A stretch of 64,000 bases of DNA. Origin: Massilia sp. WG5. GTDB lineage: Bacteria > Pseudomonadota > Gammaproteobacteria > Burkholderiales > Burkholderiaceae_D. Position 1 is the stretch's first letter. Every line of letters begins with the position of its first letter. The notes below the pieces were generated by a model, which worked only from the letters and a program-made list of their open reading frames with translations, made no database searches and was not told the origin of the DNA. The stretch is from the NCBI RefSeq assembly GCF_001412595.2, contig NZ_CP012640.2:2418001-2482000 (forward strand), in the 5' to 3' direction. A program made the position numbers and the translations under genes. Below are positions 33,299 through 42,862 of the stretch, one piece after another.

Positions 33299-35953
33299 TT
33301 AATTGGCGAGGGCTTTACTCACCACTTCTCTTACGTCGTTCGACAGCTTGGCCTGACCGGCGACCTGCTGCAGCGCCTTCTTCATGTGGGCCTGCAGCGC
33401 CGGCAGGTAGCGGCGCCAGCGGTCCATCGCGCGCGCCAGGCGGCTGGCGACCTGCGGGTTCAGGGCGTCGAGCGCGATCACCTGCTCGGCCCAGAAGGCG
33501 TAGCCGCTGCCGTCCGGGGCGTGGAACTGCACCGGGTTGTTGACGCAGAAGGCGGCCACCAGGCTGCGTGCACGGTTCGGGTTGCGCAGCGTGAAGGCCG
33601 GGTGCCGCATCAGTTCGCGCACGGTGGCCAGGTCGGTGGTCGAGGCGGTCGCCTGCATCATGAACCACTTGTCGACCACCAGGGCCTCGTTCTGGAACTC
33701 GTCGTAGAAGCGCTGCAGCGCGTCCCGGGCGCCAGGGGCGCGCGCATGCACCAGCGCGCCCAGGGCGGCGACGCGGTCGGTCATGTTGGACGCCTCGTCG
33801 AACTGGCGCTGGGCCAGGGCGATCGACTCCTCGTCCGGGGCCGCGCACAGGTAGGACAGGCACAGGTTCTTCAGCGAACGCTTGCCGACCGAGGCGGCGT
33901 CCGGGCTGTACTCGCCCGGCGTCTGGTTGGCCTGGTACTGGGCCAGCAGCTCGCTGCGCAGGCGGACGCCGATGTCGGCGCGCACGAACTGGCGCGCGGT
34001 ATGGATGGCCAGCGGATCGACCGCGTCCAGCTGGTCGGCGATCATGGTTTCCGAAGGCAGCAGCAGGGCCTGCTCGCGGAAGGCCGGATCGAGGCTTTCG
34101 TCGGCCAGCATCTTGCGCATCGCTTCGACGAAGACGTCGTCCAGGTCGAGGCCATCGGCGCCGCCGTTTGCGCCGGCCATGGCGGTCAGCTTGAGCAGGC
34201 GGCCCATCGCCAGGCGCTGGCCGGCTTCCCAGCGGTTGACCGGGTCGCTGTCGTGGCTGAACAGGTGGACCAGCTCGGCGTCGCTGTAGCCGTACCGCAG
34301 GATCACGGGCGCGGAGAAGTCGCGCAGGATCGACGGCGTCGGCTGTTCGAGCACGTCGGTGAAGACGAAGGTCTGGTCGGCTTCCGTCAGTTCCAGCACG
34401 GCCGTCGTGCCCTTCCGCTGGCCATCGATAATCAGCAGCAGGTCGGTGCCGCTCTTGCCCAGCAGGCCGACGGCCACCGGAATGTGGAAAGGCAGCTTTT
34501 CCGGCTGGCCCGGGGTCGCCGGGCAGGATTGCGTCAGACGCAGCGTGTAGGTGCGGGCCGCCTTGTCATAGCGGGTCTCGGCCTGCACGATGGGGGTACC
34601 GGCCTGGCTGTACCAGCGCTCGAACTGGGTCAGGTCGCGGCCGCCGGCGTCGGCCATCGCCATGCGGAAATCGTCGCAGGTGACGGCCTGGCCGTCATGG
34701 CGGGCGAAGTACAGGTCCATGCCCTTGCGGAAGCCTTCGCGGCCCAGCAGGGTTTGATACATGCGGACCACTTCGGCGCCCTTCTCGTACACGGTGACGG
34801 TGTAGAAGTTATTGATCTCGACGAAGGAGTCGGGGCGCACCGGGTGGGCCATCGGGCCGGCGTCTTCCGGGAACTGGGCCTGGCGCAGGGTGCGCACCTG
34901 GTCGATGCGGGTCACGGCGCGGCCGGTATCGGTGCCGATCATGTCGGCCGAGAATTCCTGGTCGCGGAACACGGTCAGGCCTTCCTTCAGCGACAGTTGG
35001 AACCAGTCGCGGCAGGTGACGCGGTTGCCGGTCCAGTTGTGGAAGTATTCGTGGCCGACCACCGCCTCGATGCCCTGGAAGTCGATGTCGGTGGCGACGC
35101 GCGGATTCGCCAGCACGAACTTGGTGTTGAAGATGTTCAGGCCCTTGTTCTCCATCGCGCCCATGTTGAAGTCGCCGACGGCGACGATCATGAAGCGGTC
35201 GAGGTCGAGCTCGAGGTCCCAGCGCTCTTCATCCCAGCGGATGCTGTGCTTGAGCGACTGCATCGCGTAGTCGGTCTTGTCGAGGTTGCCGTCTTCGACC
35301 CAGACCTGCAGCAGGGCCGTGCGGCCGTCCTTCAGCGGGAATTGCTCTTCCTGGCAAACCAGGCGCGCCGCCACCAGGGCGAACAGGTAGGACGGCTTCT
35401 TGAACGGGTCTTCCCACAGGGCGTAGTGGCGGCCGTCGGGCAGATCGCCCTCCTCGACCAGGTTGCCGTTCGAGAGCAGCACCGGATACTTGTCCTTGTC
35501 GGCGCGCAGCATCACGGTGTACTTCGCCATCACGTCCGGACGGTCCGGGAAATAGGTGATGCGGCGGAAGCCCTCGGCCTCGCACTGGGTGTAGAAATTG
35601 CCGTTCGAGACGTAGAGGCCGCTGAGCGTGGTATTGCTCTCAGGAACGCAAATCGTCTCGATTTCCAGCGTGACGGTATCCGGCGCATCCGTGATGCGCA
35701 GCACCGTGCCATCGATCGCGTAGGCGCCCTCGCCGAGGGTCTGGCCATTCAGGCGGATCGCTACCAGCTGAATATCCTCGCCGACCAGTTCGATGTCGCG
35801 CCGGCTGCTGTCCGGGTTGCGGCGCAGGGTCAGGCGGTTGGCGACGATGGTACGGGCCGGGTCGAGGTCGAAGCCGAGTTCGACAGTGTCGACCAGGTAG
35901 CCGGGGGCCGTGTAGTCCTTACGATAGATGGTCTGGGGCGTATCGGTGCGCAT
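33299..35953 (-). CDS. pepN: Aminopeptidase N
   Basis: 884 residues from the ATG at 35953; an upstream in-frame TTG was not preferred. This is the long bacterial PepN type of M1 peptidase: GAMEN motif in NMGAMENKGLNIF, zinc site H301-E-Y-F-H305 with the downstream Glu in LKEGLTVFRDQEF, and the all-helical C-terminal domain. Cytoplasmic, no signal peptide; it trims N-terminal residues in the last steps of protein breakdown. It is only distantly related to the two secreted M1 proteins earlier in the window. Confidence 0.96.
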   Translation of the reverse strand: MRTDTPQTIYRKDYTAPGYLVDTVELGFDLDPARTIVANRLTLRRNPDSSRRDIELVGEDIQLVAIRLNGQTLGEGAYAIDGTVLRITDAPDTVTLEIETICVPESNTTLSGLYVSNGNFYTQCEAEGFRRITYFPDRPDVMAKYTVMLRADKDKYPVLLSNGNLVEEGDLPDGRHYALWEDPFKKPSYLFALVAARLVCQEEQFPLKDGRTALLQVWVEDGNLDKTDYAMQSLKHSIRWDEERWDLELDLDRFMIVAVGDFNMGAMENKGLNIFNTKFVLANPRVATDIDFQGIEAVVGHEYFHNWTGNRVTCRDWFQLSLKEGLTVFRDQEFSADMIGTDTGRAVTRIDQVRTLRQAQFPEDAGPMAHPVRPDSFVEINNFYTVTVYEKGAEVVRMYQTLLGREGFRKGMDLYFARHDGQAVTCDDFRMAMADAGGRDLTQFERWYSQAGTPIVQAETRYDKAARTYTLRLTQSCPATPGQPEKLPFHIPVAVGLLGKSGTDLLLIIDGQRKGTTAVLELTEADQTFVFTDVLEQPTPSILRDFSAPVILRYGYSDAELVHLFSHDSDPVNRWEAGQRLAMGRLLKLTAMAGANGGADGLDLDDVFVEAMRKMLADESLDPAFREQALLLPSETMIADQLDAVDPLAIHTARQFVRADIGVRLRSELLAQYQANQTPGEYSPDAASVGKRSLKNLCLSYLCAAPDEESIALAQRQFDEASNMTDRVAALGALVHARAPGARDALQRFYDEFQNEALVVDKWFMMQATASTTDLATVRELMRHPAFTLRNPNRARSLVAAFCVNNPVQFHAPDGSGYAFWAEQVIALDALNPQVASRLARAMDRWRRYLPALQAHMKKALQQVAGQAKLSNDVREVVSKALAN

Positions 35954-36162
35954 GGTTGGGGTCCGCAAACGATGGTGGAATGAATGCTTATTTTACCAAT
36001 AGCAGCGGCGCGCTTCGATTCGATGTTCGGTTTCGATGCCGATGTATCGCACTGTACATGTCGTAACCTCTAGTAAATGTTGCAGCGAAAATTGAACATC
36101 GCGGGTAAGCTATATCCCTGAAGAATTCCGACAGCACGAAAGACCAGTCCATGGAGCACATC

Positions 36163-36801
36163 ATGAAACGCACTATGATCGCCGCGGTAGCGTCGCTGAC
36201 CCTGCTGCTCGGCGGCTGCGCGACCACGATCCGCAGCGATGTCACCACCTTCCACCAGTGGCCGGCCCAGATGGCCGACAAGAGCTATGCCTTCGAGGCC
36301 CCGGCCCCGCAGGACGATACCCTCGAGCTGCAGAATTACGAAAACCTGGTGCGCGGCCAGCTGGCGCGCATGGGCTTCCATGAAGCGCCGCAGTCGCCGG
36401 CCCTGAAGGTGGCGGTGCGCTTCACCACGGTCGACGTGCCGACCCAGGTCCTGTACCCGTCGATGGCGCCCTTCTATCCCTACTCGGCGCGCTTCGGCTA
36501 CGGCGGCTTCCGGCGCCGCTACTGGGGCGGCGGCTGGTACAACCCCTTCTACGATCCGTTCTGGGGTCCGGTGCCGCGCTACGATGTGGAGGAAGAGCAC
36601 CGCTACCACCGCCAGGTGCAGATCTCGATCTCCTCGGCGGCCGACCACAAGCGCCTGTTCGACGTCACGGTGCGCAACGTCAGCAAGACCATGTCGACCC
36701 CGGCCGTGATGCCGGCCCTGGTGCAGAGCGCCTTCGAAGGCTTCCCGGGACCGAACGGCGGGGCGCGGGTGATCGAGCTGAAGCAGGAGCAGAAGGGCTG
36801 A
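36163..36801 (+). CDS. DUF4136 lipoprotein
   Basis: 212 residues from the ATG at 36163 (GGAG 8 bases upstream). The lipoprotein signal ends in LLGGC|ATT. Matches the DUF4136 type with an early R-S-D-V-T-x-F strand and a Y-x-F-x-x-P pattern, plus an aromatic/Gly-rich centre (PYSARFGYGGFRRRYWGGGW). Expected in the outer membrane or periplasm; function unknown. A 28-bp palindrome follows the stop. Confidence 0.82.
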   Translation: MKRTMIAAVASLTLLLGGCATTIRSDVTTFHQWPAQMADKSYAFEAPAPQDDTLELQNYENLVRGQLARMGFHEAPQSPALKVAVRFTTVDVPTQVLYPSMAPFYPYSARFGYGGFRRRYWGGGWYNPFYDPFWGPVPRYDVEEEHRYHRQVQISISSAADHKRLFDVTVRNVSKTMSTPAVMPALVQSAFEGFPGPNGGARVIELKQEQKG

Positions 36802-36816
36802 CCGTTCGACCCTGAC

Positions 36817-36844
36817 CGTCGTTCCCGCCTACGCGGGGACGACG
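36817..36844. repeat. 28-bp dispersed palindrome, copy at 36817
   Basis: Arms CGTCGTTCCCGC and GCGGGGACGACG. It sits between two convergent genes, starting 16 bases after the DUF4136 stop. Confidence 0.8.
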
Positions 36845-36850
36845 TGGTAT

Positions 36851-37012
36851 TCAAGCCAGATACGCCTCCGACGCCAACGTAATCGCCACAATCAGCAAAA
36901 TCGCCAGCGCCAGCACCACCAGCAGGCGGCCGAAGTGGGGGGTGTCCTGCTCGATCGGGGCCGGATCGCCGCCCGGATCGTTGTCGTCGCTGAACTCTCT
37001 CATGGCTGTCAT
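36851..37012 (-). CDS. 53-residue single-helix membrane protein
   Basis: Starts with ATG overlapping the TGA of the quinone oxidoreductase gene (ATGA). An acidic N-terminus (FSDDNDPGGDPAPIEQD) is followed by one helix (LLVVLALAILLIVAITLA). The coupling and clear transmembrane segment support a real small protein. Function unknown. Confidence 0.65.
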   Translation of the reverse strand: MTAMREFSDDNDPGGDPAPIEQDTPHFGRLLVVLALAILLIVAITLASEAYLA

Positions 37013-37983
37013 GGCAGAAGGATGGTCTTGCCGGTGGTGCGCCGCGATTCCAGCGCGATATGGGCCTGGGCTGCGTCCGCCAGCGGGAAGCGCTGGTGGA
37101 TCTCGATCTTGATCTTGCCGCTGGTGACCATCTGGAACAGGTCGGCCGCCATTGACTCGAGGTCTTCCCGTTTGGCCGCATAGGTCTGCAGCGTCGGCCG
37201 CGTGATGTAGAGCGAGCCGCGCGACACCAGCTCGGACAGCGCGAACGGCGGCACCGCGCCGGACGAGTTGCCGAAGCTGACCATCAATCCCAGCGGCTGC
37301 AGGCAGTCGAGCGAGCGGCTGAAGGTGTCCTTGCCGACCGAGTCGTAGACCACCGGCACCTTCGCTCCATTCGTGATCTCGAGCACGCGCTGCACCACAT
37401 CCTCGGTGTTGTAGTTGATGACGTGCGCCGCGCCATGCTGCCTGGCCAACTCCGCTTTCTCGTTTGACCCCACCGTGCCGATCAGGTTCACGCCGAGTGC
37501 GCGCGCCCACTGGCAGGCGATCAGGCCGACGCCGCCGGCGGCGGCATGGAACAGGATGGTGTCGCCGGCCTGCAGCGGATAGGTGCGGCGGAACAGGTAC
37601 TGCACGGTCAGGCCCTGCAGCATCATCGCGGCGCCGGTCTCGAAGTCGATCTCGTCCGGCAGCCTGACCAGGATATCGGCCGGCATCACGCGCAGCTCGC
37701 TGTAGGCGCCGTTCGGGCGCGCCGCATAGGCCACCCGGTCGCCGGGCCGCACATGGGTCACGCCGGGCCCCACCGCCTCGACCACGCCCGCGCCCTCCTG
37801 CCCCAGGCCGCCCGGCAGCGGCGCCGGATACAGGCCGTTGCGGAAGTAGACGTCGATGAAGTTCAGGCCGATCGCATGGTTGCGCACCCGCGCCTCGCCG
37901 GGACCGGGCTCGCCCACTTCGACGTCGACGTATTCCAGCACCTCGGGACCGCCGGTGCGCGCATAACGGATCGCTTTAGCCAT
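37009..37983 (-). CDS. qor: NADPH:quinone oxidoreductase (zeta-crystallin type)
   Basis: 324 residues. The start at 37983 was chosen because AGGAG is 8 bases upstream; the ATG at 37989 is too close to it. Medium-chain reductase without the zinc ligands: GLNFIDVYFRNGLYPAPLPGGLGQEGAGVVEAVG, then the NADPH loop AAAGGVGLIACQWA and VYDSVG. Reduces quinones or alpha,beta-unsaturated aldehydes. It is 17 bases after mgsA, a gene making a reactive aldehyde, which fits a carbonyl-handling role. Confidence 0.9.
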   Translation of the reverse strand: MAKAIRYARTGGPEVLEYVDVEVGEPGPGEARVRNHAIGLNFIDVYFRNGLYPAPLPGGLGQEGAGVVEAVGPGVTHVRPGDRVAYAARPNGAYSELRVMPADILVRLPDEIDFETGAAMMLQGLTVQYLFRRTYPLQAGDTILFHAAAGGVGLIACQWARALGVNLIGTVGSNEKAELARQHGAAHVINYNTEDVVQRVLEITNGAKVPVVYDSVGKDTFSRSLDCLQPLGLMVSFGNSSGAVPPFALSELVSRGSLYITRPTLQTYAAKREDLESMAADLFQMVTSGKIKIEIHQRFPLADAAQAHIALESRRTTGKTILLP

Positions 37984-38000
37984 TGTCATTCTCCTTTTTG

Positions 38001-38378
38001 TCAGGACAGTTCCATCAAGCGGGTCAGGACCAGGCGCGCGCTCGACACATTGGTGGCGCACGGGATGTTATGGACGTCGCAGGCGCGCACCAGGGCATTG
38101 ATGTCGGGCTCGTGCGGCTGCGAGGTCATGGGGTCGCGCAGGAAGATCACGCAATCGATCTCGCCGTTGACGAGGTGGGCGCCGATCTGCAGGTCGCCGC
38201 CCAGCGGGCCCGAGTGCATGCGCGTGACGTCGAGGCCGAGCTCGTTGTTCAGGCGGCCGCCGGTGGTGCCGGTGGCGGTCAGCGTGCAGCGGCCCAGGAA
38301 GTCCCGGTACTCGGCGGCGAGCGCGATCATGTCGTCTTTCTTCTTGTCGTGGGCAATCAGGGCGATGCGTGGTTTCAT
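38001..38378 (-). CDS. mgsA: Methylglyoxal synthase
   Basis: 125 residues. Converts dihydroxyacetone phosphate to methylglyoxal and phosphate. The catalytic Asp lies in [13 protein letters not shown], and phosphate-binding residues are in ATGTTGG and [14 protein letters not shown]. The length is slightly below that of E. coli MgsA. It is 10 bases after the EamA gene in the same operon. Confidence 0.95.
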   Translation of the reverse strand: MKPRIALIAHDKKKDDMIALAAEYRDFLGRCTLTATGTTGGRLNNELGLDVTRMHSGPLGGDLQIGAHLVNGEIDCVIFLRDPMTSQPHEPDINALVRACDVHNIPCATNVSSARLVLTRLMELS

Positions 38379-38388
38379 GTTTTTCCCG

Positions 38389-39312
38389 TTAAGTTTTTTT
38401 CAGCGACAGCATATAGATCCCCGCCAGCACCAGGCCCGTGCCGGCCATCTGCACGGCCGTGATCGGCTCGCCCAGCAGCGCCCAGCCCAGGAACAGCGTG
38501 GACACCGGGCCGATCATACCGGCCTGCGAGGCGGTCGCGGCGCCGATGCGCTGCACCGCGACCATGGTCATGAAGACCGGGAAGATGGTACAGAATATCC
38601 CGTTCACGAGCGAGAGTCCGTAGACCTGCCAGGGCTGGACCAGCATCGAGGCCGGGCGCAGGATGAAGAACTGGGCGATGCAGGCCACGCTCGAGACGCA
38701 CATCGCGTAGGCCACCAGGCGCAGCGAACCGATGCGCCGCACCATCTCGCCGGTGCCCAGCAGGTAGGCCGCATACGCCATCGCCGAGCCCAGCACCAGC
38801 AGGGAACCGGTGACGATGCTGCCGGCCCCGCCCCGCAGGTCGTGCACGAACACCAGCACGATGCCGCAGTAGGACAGGCCCAGCGCCAGCCACTCCGCCT
38901 TGCCGATGCGGCGCTTCAGGAACACGGCGGTAATCAGGAGCACGAAGGTCGGGGTCAGGAACAGGATCAGGCGCTCCAGCCCGACCGAGATGTACTGCAG
39001 CCCCAGGAAGTCGAGGTAGCTGGACAGGTAGTAGCCGACCAGGCCCAGGCCCACCAGGCGCCAGCGGTCGGTGCTGGACAACGGCGGCTGGGTCCGCATC
39101 TTCCAGATCGCCACGCCGGCAAATACCGGCAGCGAGAACAGCATCCTGAAGGCGATCAAGGTGACTGCATCGATGTGGTAGCGATACAGCAGTTTGGCGA
39201 CTACGGCCTTGGTGGAAAACAGAACGGCGCCGGCGATGGCGATGGCGAGTCCGCCGACCAGTGCCGAACGTGGGGCCGGCGCAACGGAAGTGTCGATTGC
39301 AATTTTACTCAT
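38389..39312 (-). CDS. EamA-family (DMT) transporter
   Basis: 307 residues with ten hydrophobic helices in two EamA repeats ([25 protein letters not shown] ... [17 protein letters not shown]; then [21 protein letters not shown]). Members export metabolites or amino acids. The start at 39312 gives a short cytoplasmic tail. Substrate unknown; the operon with mgsA and qor hints at metabolite overflow. Confidence 0.85.
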   Translation of the reverse strand: MSKIAIDTSVAPAPRSALVGGLAIAIAGAVLFSTKAVVAKLLYRYHIDAVTLIAFRMLFSLPVFAGVAIWKMRTQPPLSSTDRWRLVGLGLVGYYLSSYLDFLGLQYISVGLERLILFLTPTFVLLITAVFLKRRIGKAEWLALGLSYCGIVLVFVHDLRGGAGSIVTGSLLVLGSAMAYAAYLLGTGEMVRRIGSLRLVAYAMCVSSVACIAQFFILRPASMLVQPWQVYGLSLVNGIFCTIFPVFMTMVAVQRIGAATASQAGMIGPVSTLFLGWALLGEPITAVQMAGTGLVLAGIYMLSLKKT

Positions 39313-39444
39313 CGGAAGATTGTAGATCGAATCCGGAATCCCGGCAGAGGACGGCTGCGAACGCCGGCAGGGTGTGGCGGTCCAATTCCCGCTGACCGAC
39401 TTCACACGAGGATGCCCGATGATTCACCGAAGGAGACCATCCCC

Positions 39445-40212
39445 ATGAGCGACGCGGGCGGCATCGGCCGCAGCGGCGCCGAACGCACCGTCGTCCTGAC
39501 GCTGCTGGGCGTGCTCGCGGCGCTGTGCTGGGCCTATCTGCTGGTCCGCGTTGGCCGCATGGCCCCGCTCGGCATCGGCGCGGCCGGCAAGGCGACCGCT
39601 CCCTACCACGCCCGGGACCTGGGTCTGCTGTTCGCGCTCTGGGTGGTCGTGATCGCGGCCATGCTGCTGCCGGCGGCGGCGCCGTCGGTCCTGCTGTACG
39701 CGCGCGTCAAGCGCCTGCGGCGCGAGCGCTGGGTCTATCCCGGCACGCTGGCCTTCATGCTCGGCTACCTGTTCCTGTGGTGCTGCTGCGCCCTGGCCGC
39801 CACGCTGGCCGGCTGGGCCCTGCACGACGCCGGCGCGCTCGACGAAAGCATGGCGATCTCCAATTCCACCGCCGGTGCGCTGGCGCTGGCGGCCGCCGGG
39901 GTCTACCAGTGGACGCCGGTCAAGCACGTCTGCCTGGACAACTGCCGCACGCCGCTGGCTTTCGTCCTGACCCACTGGCGGCGCGGGGCCTGGGGCGCGT
40001 TCCGGATGGGCGTCACCGATGCGCGCTACTGCACCGGCTGCTGCTGGCTGCTGATGGCCCTGGTGCTGCCTGCCGGGGTACTGAACCTGCCCGTGATCTG
40101 CGGCCTGATCGCCCTGATCCTGGCCGAAAAACTGCTTCCCGGCGGCCACCTGCTGGCCTGTGCGACCGGGCTCGGACTGCTGGCCTGGAGCACCGCCCTG
40201 TTGTTTCCCTGA
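39445..40212 (+). CDS. DUF2182 integral membrane protein
   Basis: 255 residues from the ATG at 39445, preceded by AAGGAG 9 bases upstream; an earlier ATG at 39412 lacks such a site. DUF2182 features: WVVVIAAMLLPAAAPSVLLYARV, the motif YQWTPVKHVCLDNCRTP with two Cys, and YCTGCCWLLMALVLPAGVLN. The conserved Cys/His set suggests metal binding, from which the family has been called predicted metal-binding membrane proteins. Lone gene, function unknown. Confidence 0.8.
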   Translation: MSDAGGIGRSGAERTVVLTLLGVLAALCWAYLLVRVGRMAPLGIGAAGKATAPYHARDLGLLFALWVVVIAAMLLPAAAPSVLLYARVKRLRRERWVYPGTLAFMLGYLFLWCCCALAATLAGWALHDAGALDESMAISNSTAGALALAAAGVYQWTPVKHVCLDNCRTPLAFVLTHWRRGAWGAFRMGVTDARYCTGCCWLLMALVLPAGVLNLPVICGLIALILAEKLLPGGHLLACATGLGLLAWSTALLFP

Positions 40213-40263
40213 CAGTTTTTGAGTAAGTCCCCTATGCTAAAATGTCGAGGATCATTATATCCA

Positions 40264-40316
40264 GGGGCCTCGCAAAACCGTCGCGAGCGGCAGCGCAGCA
40301 GGTTTGGCGAGGCCCC
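40264..40316 (+). promoter_or_regulatory. Long hairpin in the yebC leader
   Basis: GGGGCCTCGC at 40264-40273 pairs perfectly with GCGAGGCCCC at 40307-40316, with further pairing of AAACC and GGTTT inside. The foot is 22 bases before the yebC ATG. There is no T run, so it may be a leader structure and not a terminator. Confidence 0.5.
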
Positions 40317-40338
40317 CTACTAAGGGAATTTCGACATC

Positions 40339-41064
40339 ATGGCTGGACACAGCAAATGGGCCAACATCAAGCATAAGAAAGCCGCTACCGATGCCAAGCG
40401 CGGCAAGATCTGGACTCGACTGATCAAGGAAATCACCGTGGCGGCCCGCATGGGCGGCGGCGACGTGAATTCGAACCCGCGCCTGCGCCTGGCCATCGAC
40501 AAGGCGGCCGACGCGAACATGCCGAAGGATAACGTCACCCGCGCCATCCAGCGCGGCTCGGGCGGCCTGGAAGGCGTGAACTACGAAGAAATCCGCTACG
40601 AAGGCTACGGCATCGGCGGCGCCGCGATCATCGTCGACTGCATGACCGACAACCGCGTGCGTACCGTGGCCGAAGTGCGCCACGCCTTCAGCAAATTCGG
40701 TGGCAATATGGGTACCGAAGGTTCGGTGTCCTTCATGTTCAAGCACGTCGGCCAGTTCCTGTTCGCGCCGGGCGTCGAAGAAGACAAGCTGATGGAAGCC
40801 GCACTCGAAGCCGGCGCCGACGACGTGCTCGCGGACGATGAAGGCGGCTTCGAAGTGCTGTGCGACCCGAACGCCTTTGCCGGCGTCAAGGACGCGCTCG
40901 AGTCGGCCGGCTTCAAGGCCGATTCGGCGGAAGTCATCATGAAGCCGGACACGGAAACCGTGTTCACCGGCGAAGACGCGCAGAAGATGCAGAAACTGCT
41001 CGACGCCCTGGAAAACCTGGATGACGTGCAGGAAGTGTATACGAACGCCGTCATCGAAGAGTAA
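40339..41064 (+). CDS. yebC: YebC/TACO1-family protein
   Basis: 241 residues starting [22 protein letters not shown], the family hallmark. Three-domain cytoplasmic protein, described as a transcription regulator in some bacteria and as a factor helping ribosomes through poly-proline tracts; which applies here cannot be told from sequence. It heads the conserved string yebC-purD, with purD starting 18 bases later. Confidence 0.95.
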   Translation: MAGHSKWANIKHKKAATDAKRGKIWTRLIKEITVAARMGGGDVNSNPRLRLAIDKAADANMPKDNVTRAIQRGSGGLEGVNYEEIRYEGYGIGGAAIIVDCMTDNRVRTVAEVRHAFSKFGGNMGTEGSVSFMFKHVGQFLFAPGVEEDKLMEAALEAGADDVLADDEGGFEVLCDPNAFAGVKDALESAGFKADSAEVIMKPDTETVFTGEDAQKMQKLLDALENLDDVQEVYTNAVIEE

Positions 41065-41082
41065 GTTTAAAGAAGGTCCCAC

Positions 41083-42351
41083 ATGAAAATCCTGGTAGTC
41101 GGCTCTGGTGGCCGTGAACACGCCCTGGCCTGGAAACTGGCCCAATCAGACCGCGTCCAGATGGTCTATGTCGCACCGGGCAACGGCGGCACCGCGCGCG
41201 ATCCGCGCCTGGTCAACATCGACATCACCGATCCAGGCGCGCTGGCCGACTTCGTGGTCGCCGAGCACGTCTCCCTGACCCTGGTCGGACCGGAAGCGCC
41301 GCTGGCGGCCGGCATCGTCAACATCTTCCGCGCCCGCGGCCTGAAGGTCTTCGGCCCGACCCGCGAAGCGGCCCAACTGGAAAGCTCGAAGGATTTCGCC
41401 AAGGCCTTCATGGAGCGCCACGGCATCCCGACGGCGAAGTACCAGACCTTCTCCGATGCTGCCCAGGCCCACGCCTACATCGACGCCAACGGCGCCCCGA
41501 TCGTCATCAAGGCCGACGGCCTGGCGGCCGGCAAGGGCGTGGTGGTCGCGATGTCGCTGGAAGAAGCGCACCAGGCGGTCGACCACATGCTGTCGGACAA
41601 CCGCTTCGGCGACGCCGGCGCGCGCATCGTGATCGAGGAATTCCTGGCCGGCGAGGAAGCCAGCTTCATCGTCATGTGCGACGGCAGGAACGTGCTGGCG
41701 CTGGCCACCTCGCAGGACCACAAGCGCCTGAAGGATGGCGACCAGGGCCCGAACACGGGCGGCATGGGCGCCTATTCGCCGGCGCCGATCGTGACGCCGT
41801 CGATGCACGCGCGCGTGATGCGCGAGATCATCAACCCGACCATCCAGGGCATGGCCAAGGATGGCATCCCCTACACCGGCTTCCTGTACGCCGGCCTGAT
41901 GATCGACGCCAACGGTGTCCCGAAGACGCTGGAATTCAACTGCCGCATGGGCGACCCGGAAACCCAGCCCATCATGGCGCGCCTGAAGAGCGACTTCGTG
42001 ACCGTACTCGAACACGCCTGCAACGGCACGCTCGACACGGTGGAACTGGAATGGGACCGCCGCACGGCGGTGGGCGTGGTGATGGCGGCCGGCGGTTATC
42101 CGGACGACCCGGTCAAGGGCGACATCATCGACGGCATCCCGGCCGAGACCCCGGAATGCGTCACCTTCCACGCCGGCACCCGCATCGTCGGCGGCACCCT
42201 GCAAACCTCGGGCGGCCGCGTGCTGTGCGTGGTGGGCCTGGGCGACAGCGTCAAGATGGCGCAAAAGCAGGCTTACGACACCGTCGAGAAGATCCACTTC
42301 AACGGTGCGCAGTACCGCCGCGATATCGGCTGGCGGGGCCTGAAGCAGTAA
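41083..42351 (+). CDS. purD: Phosphoribosylamine-glycine ligase
   Basis: 422 residues. Joins glycine to phosphoribosylamine with ATP in purine synthesis. N-terminal VVGSGGREHALAWKLA, ATP-grasp core KADGLAAGKGVVVA, EEFLAGEEASF, GPNTGGMGAYSPAPI, and the metal-binding EFNCRMGDPETQ are all present. Closed by a terminator 23 bases downstream. Confidence 0.97.
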   Translation: MKILVVGSGGREHALAWKLAQSDRVQMVYVAPGNGGTARDPRLVNIDITDPGALADFVVAEHVSLTLVGPEAPLAAGIVNIFRARGLKVFGPTREAAQLESSKDFAKAFMERHGIPTAKYQTFSDAAQAHAYIDANGAPIVIKADGLAAGKGVVVAMSLEEAHQAVDHMLSDNRFGDAGARIVIEEFLAGEEASFIVMCDGRNVLALATSQDHKRLKDGDQGPNTGGMGAYSPAPIVTPSMHARVMREIINPTIQGMAKDGIPYTGFLYAGLMIDANGVPKTLEFNCRMGDPETQPIMARLKSDFVTVLEHACNGTLDTVELEWDRRTAVGVVMAAGGYPDDPVKGDIIDGIPAETPECVTFHAGTRIVGGTLQTSGGRVLCVVGLGDSVKMAQKQAYDTVEKIHFNGAQYRRDIGWRGLKQ

Positions 42352-42374
42352 TTCTTCTGCTTGATTGATAAAAG

Positions 42375-42408
42375 CGGGACGTTGGCCGAGGGCGACGTCC
42401 CGTTTTTG
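42375..42408 (+). terminator. Rho-independent terminator after purD
   Basis: 8-bp stem CGGGACGT/ACGTCCCG followed by TTTTT, 23 bases past the purD stop. Confidence 0.88.
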
Positions 42409-42433
42409 TTTGCAACGGCGCGCGGCCTTACAA

Positions 42434-42461
42434 CGTCATTCCCGCGAAGGCGGGAATCCAT
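42434..42461. repeat. 28-bp palindrome flanking the GIY-YIG gene, left
   Basis: CGTCATTCCCGC, four bases, then GGCGGGAATCCAT. It is the inverted counterpart of the copy at 42863-42890, differing at a single base. It begins 82 bases after the purD stop and ends 10 bases from the GIY-YIG stop. Confidence 0.85.
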
Positions 42462-42471
42462 ACTGAGCGTG

Positions 42472-42765
42472 CTAACTCGTGATATCGGCATAAAGATCAA
42501 GCCACCGCGGATTGCTTTTCTGAATCAATTCAAGCTTCCACCGCCGATCCCACTTCTTGATTTGCTTTTCCCGGCGAATCGCTTCCGCAATTTCGGCATG
42601 CACTTCATACCAGACCAGATTCTTGACACCGTATTGTTTTGAGAAGCCATCGGCCAGGCCTTCGCGATGCTGCCAAACGCGCTTGATCAGGTTGCTCGTC
42701 ACACCAACGTACAAAGTCCCGTTCAGGCCGCTCGCCAAGATATATACGTAACTCGACTTATTCAT
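42472..42765 (-). CDS. Small GIY-YIG nuclease-domain protein
   Basis: 97 residues that form just a GIY-YIG domain: YVYIL and LYVGVT are the two signature strands, with the Arg/His helix IKRVWQHREG and the catalytic Glu in EAIRREKQIKKW. It belongs to the single-domain group common in bacteria, whose role is unsettled. It faces against the surrounding housekeeping genes, lies between purD and hemF, and is enclosed by inverted palindromes, suggesting it arrived as a cassette. Confidence 0.88.
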   Translation of the reverse strand: MNKSSYVYILASGLNGTLYVGVTSNLIKRVWQHREGLADGFSKQYGVKNLVWYEVHAEIAEAIRREKQIKKWDRRWKLELIQKSNPRWLDLYADITS

Positions 42766-42862
42766 CCTCGCCCCCAGATATCAACGAAGCATGATCGGGT
42801 AGGATGATCGACGTGCCGCTGAGGCACGGCAAAGAAATAAGCTGGCTAAGTATCAGTTCAGC

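Noticed and set aside
35954..35968. Earlier TTG start for pepN
   Set aside because: It lacks a ribosome site, and the ATG at 35953 gives the normal PepN N-terminus.
41064..41083. Purine riboswitch or other riboswitch before purD
   Set aside because: The gap to yebC is only 18 bases and holds no structure.
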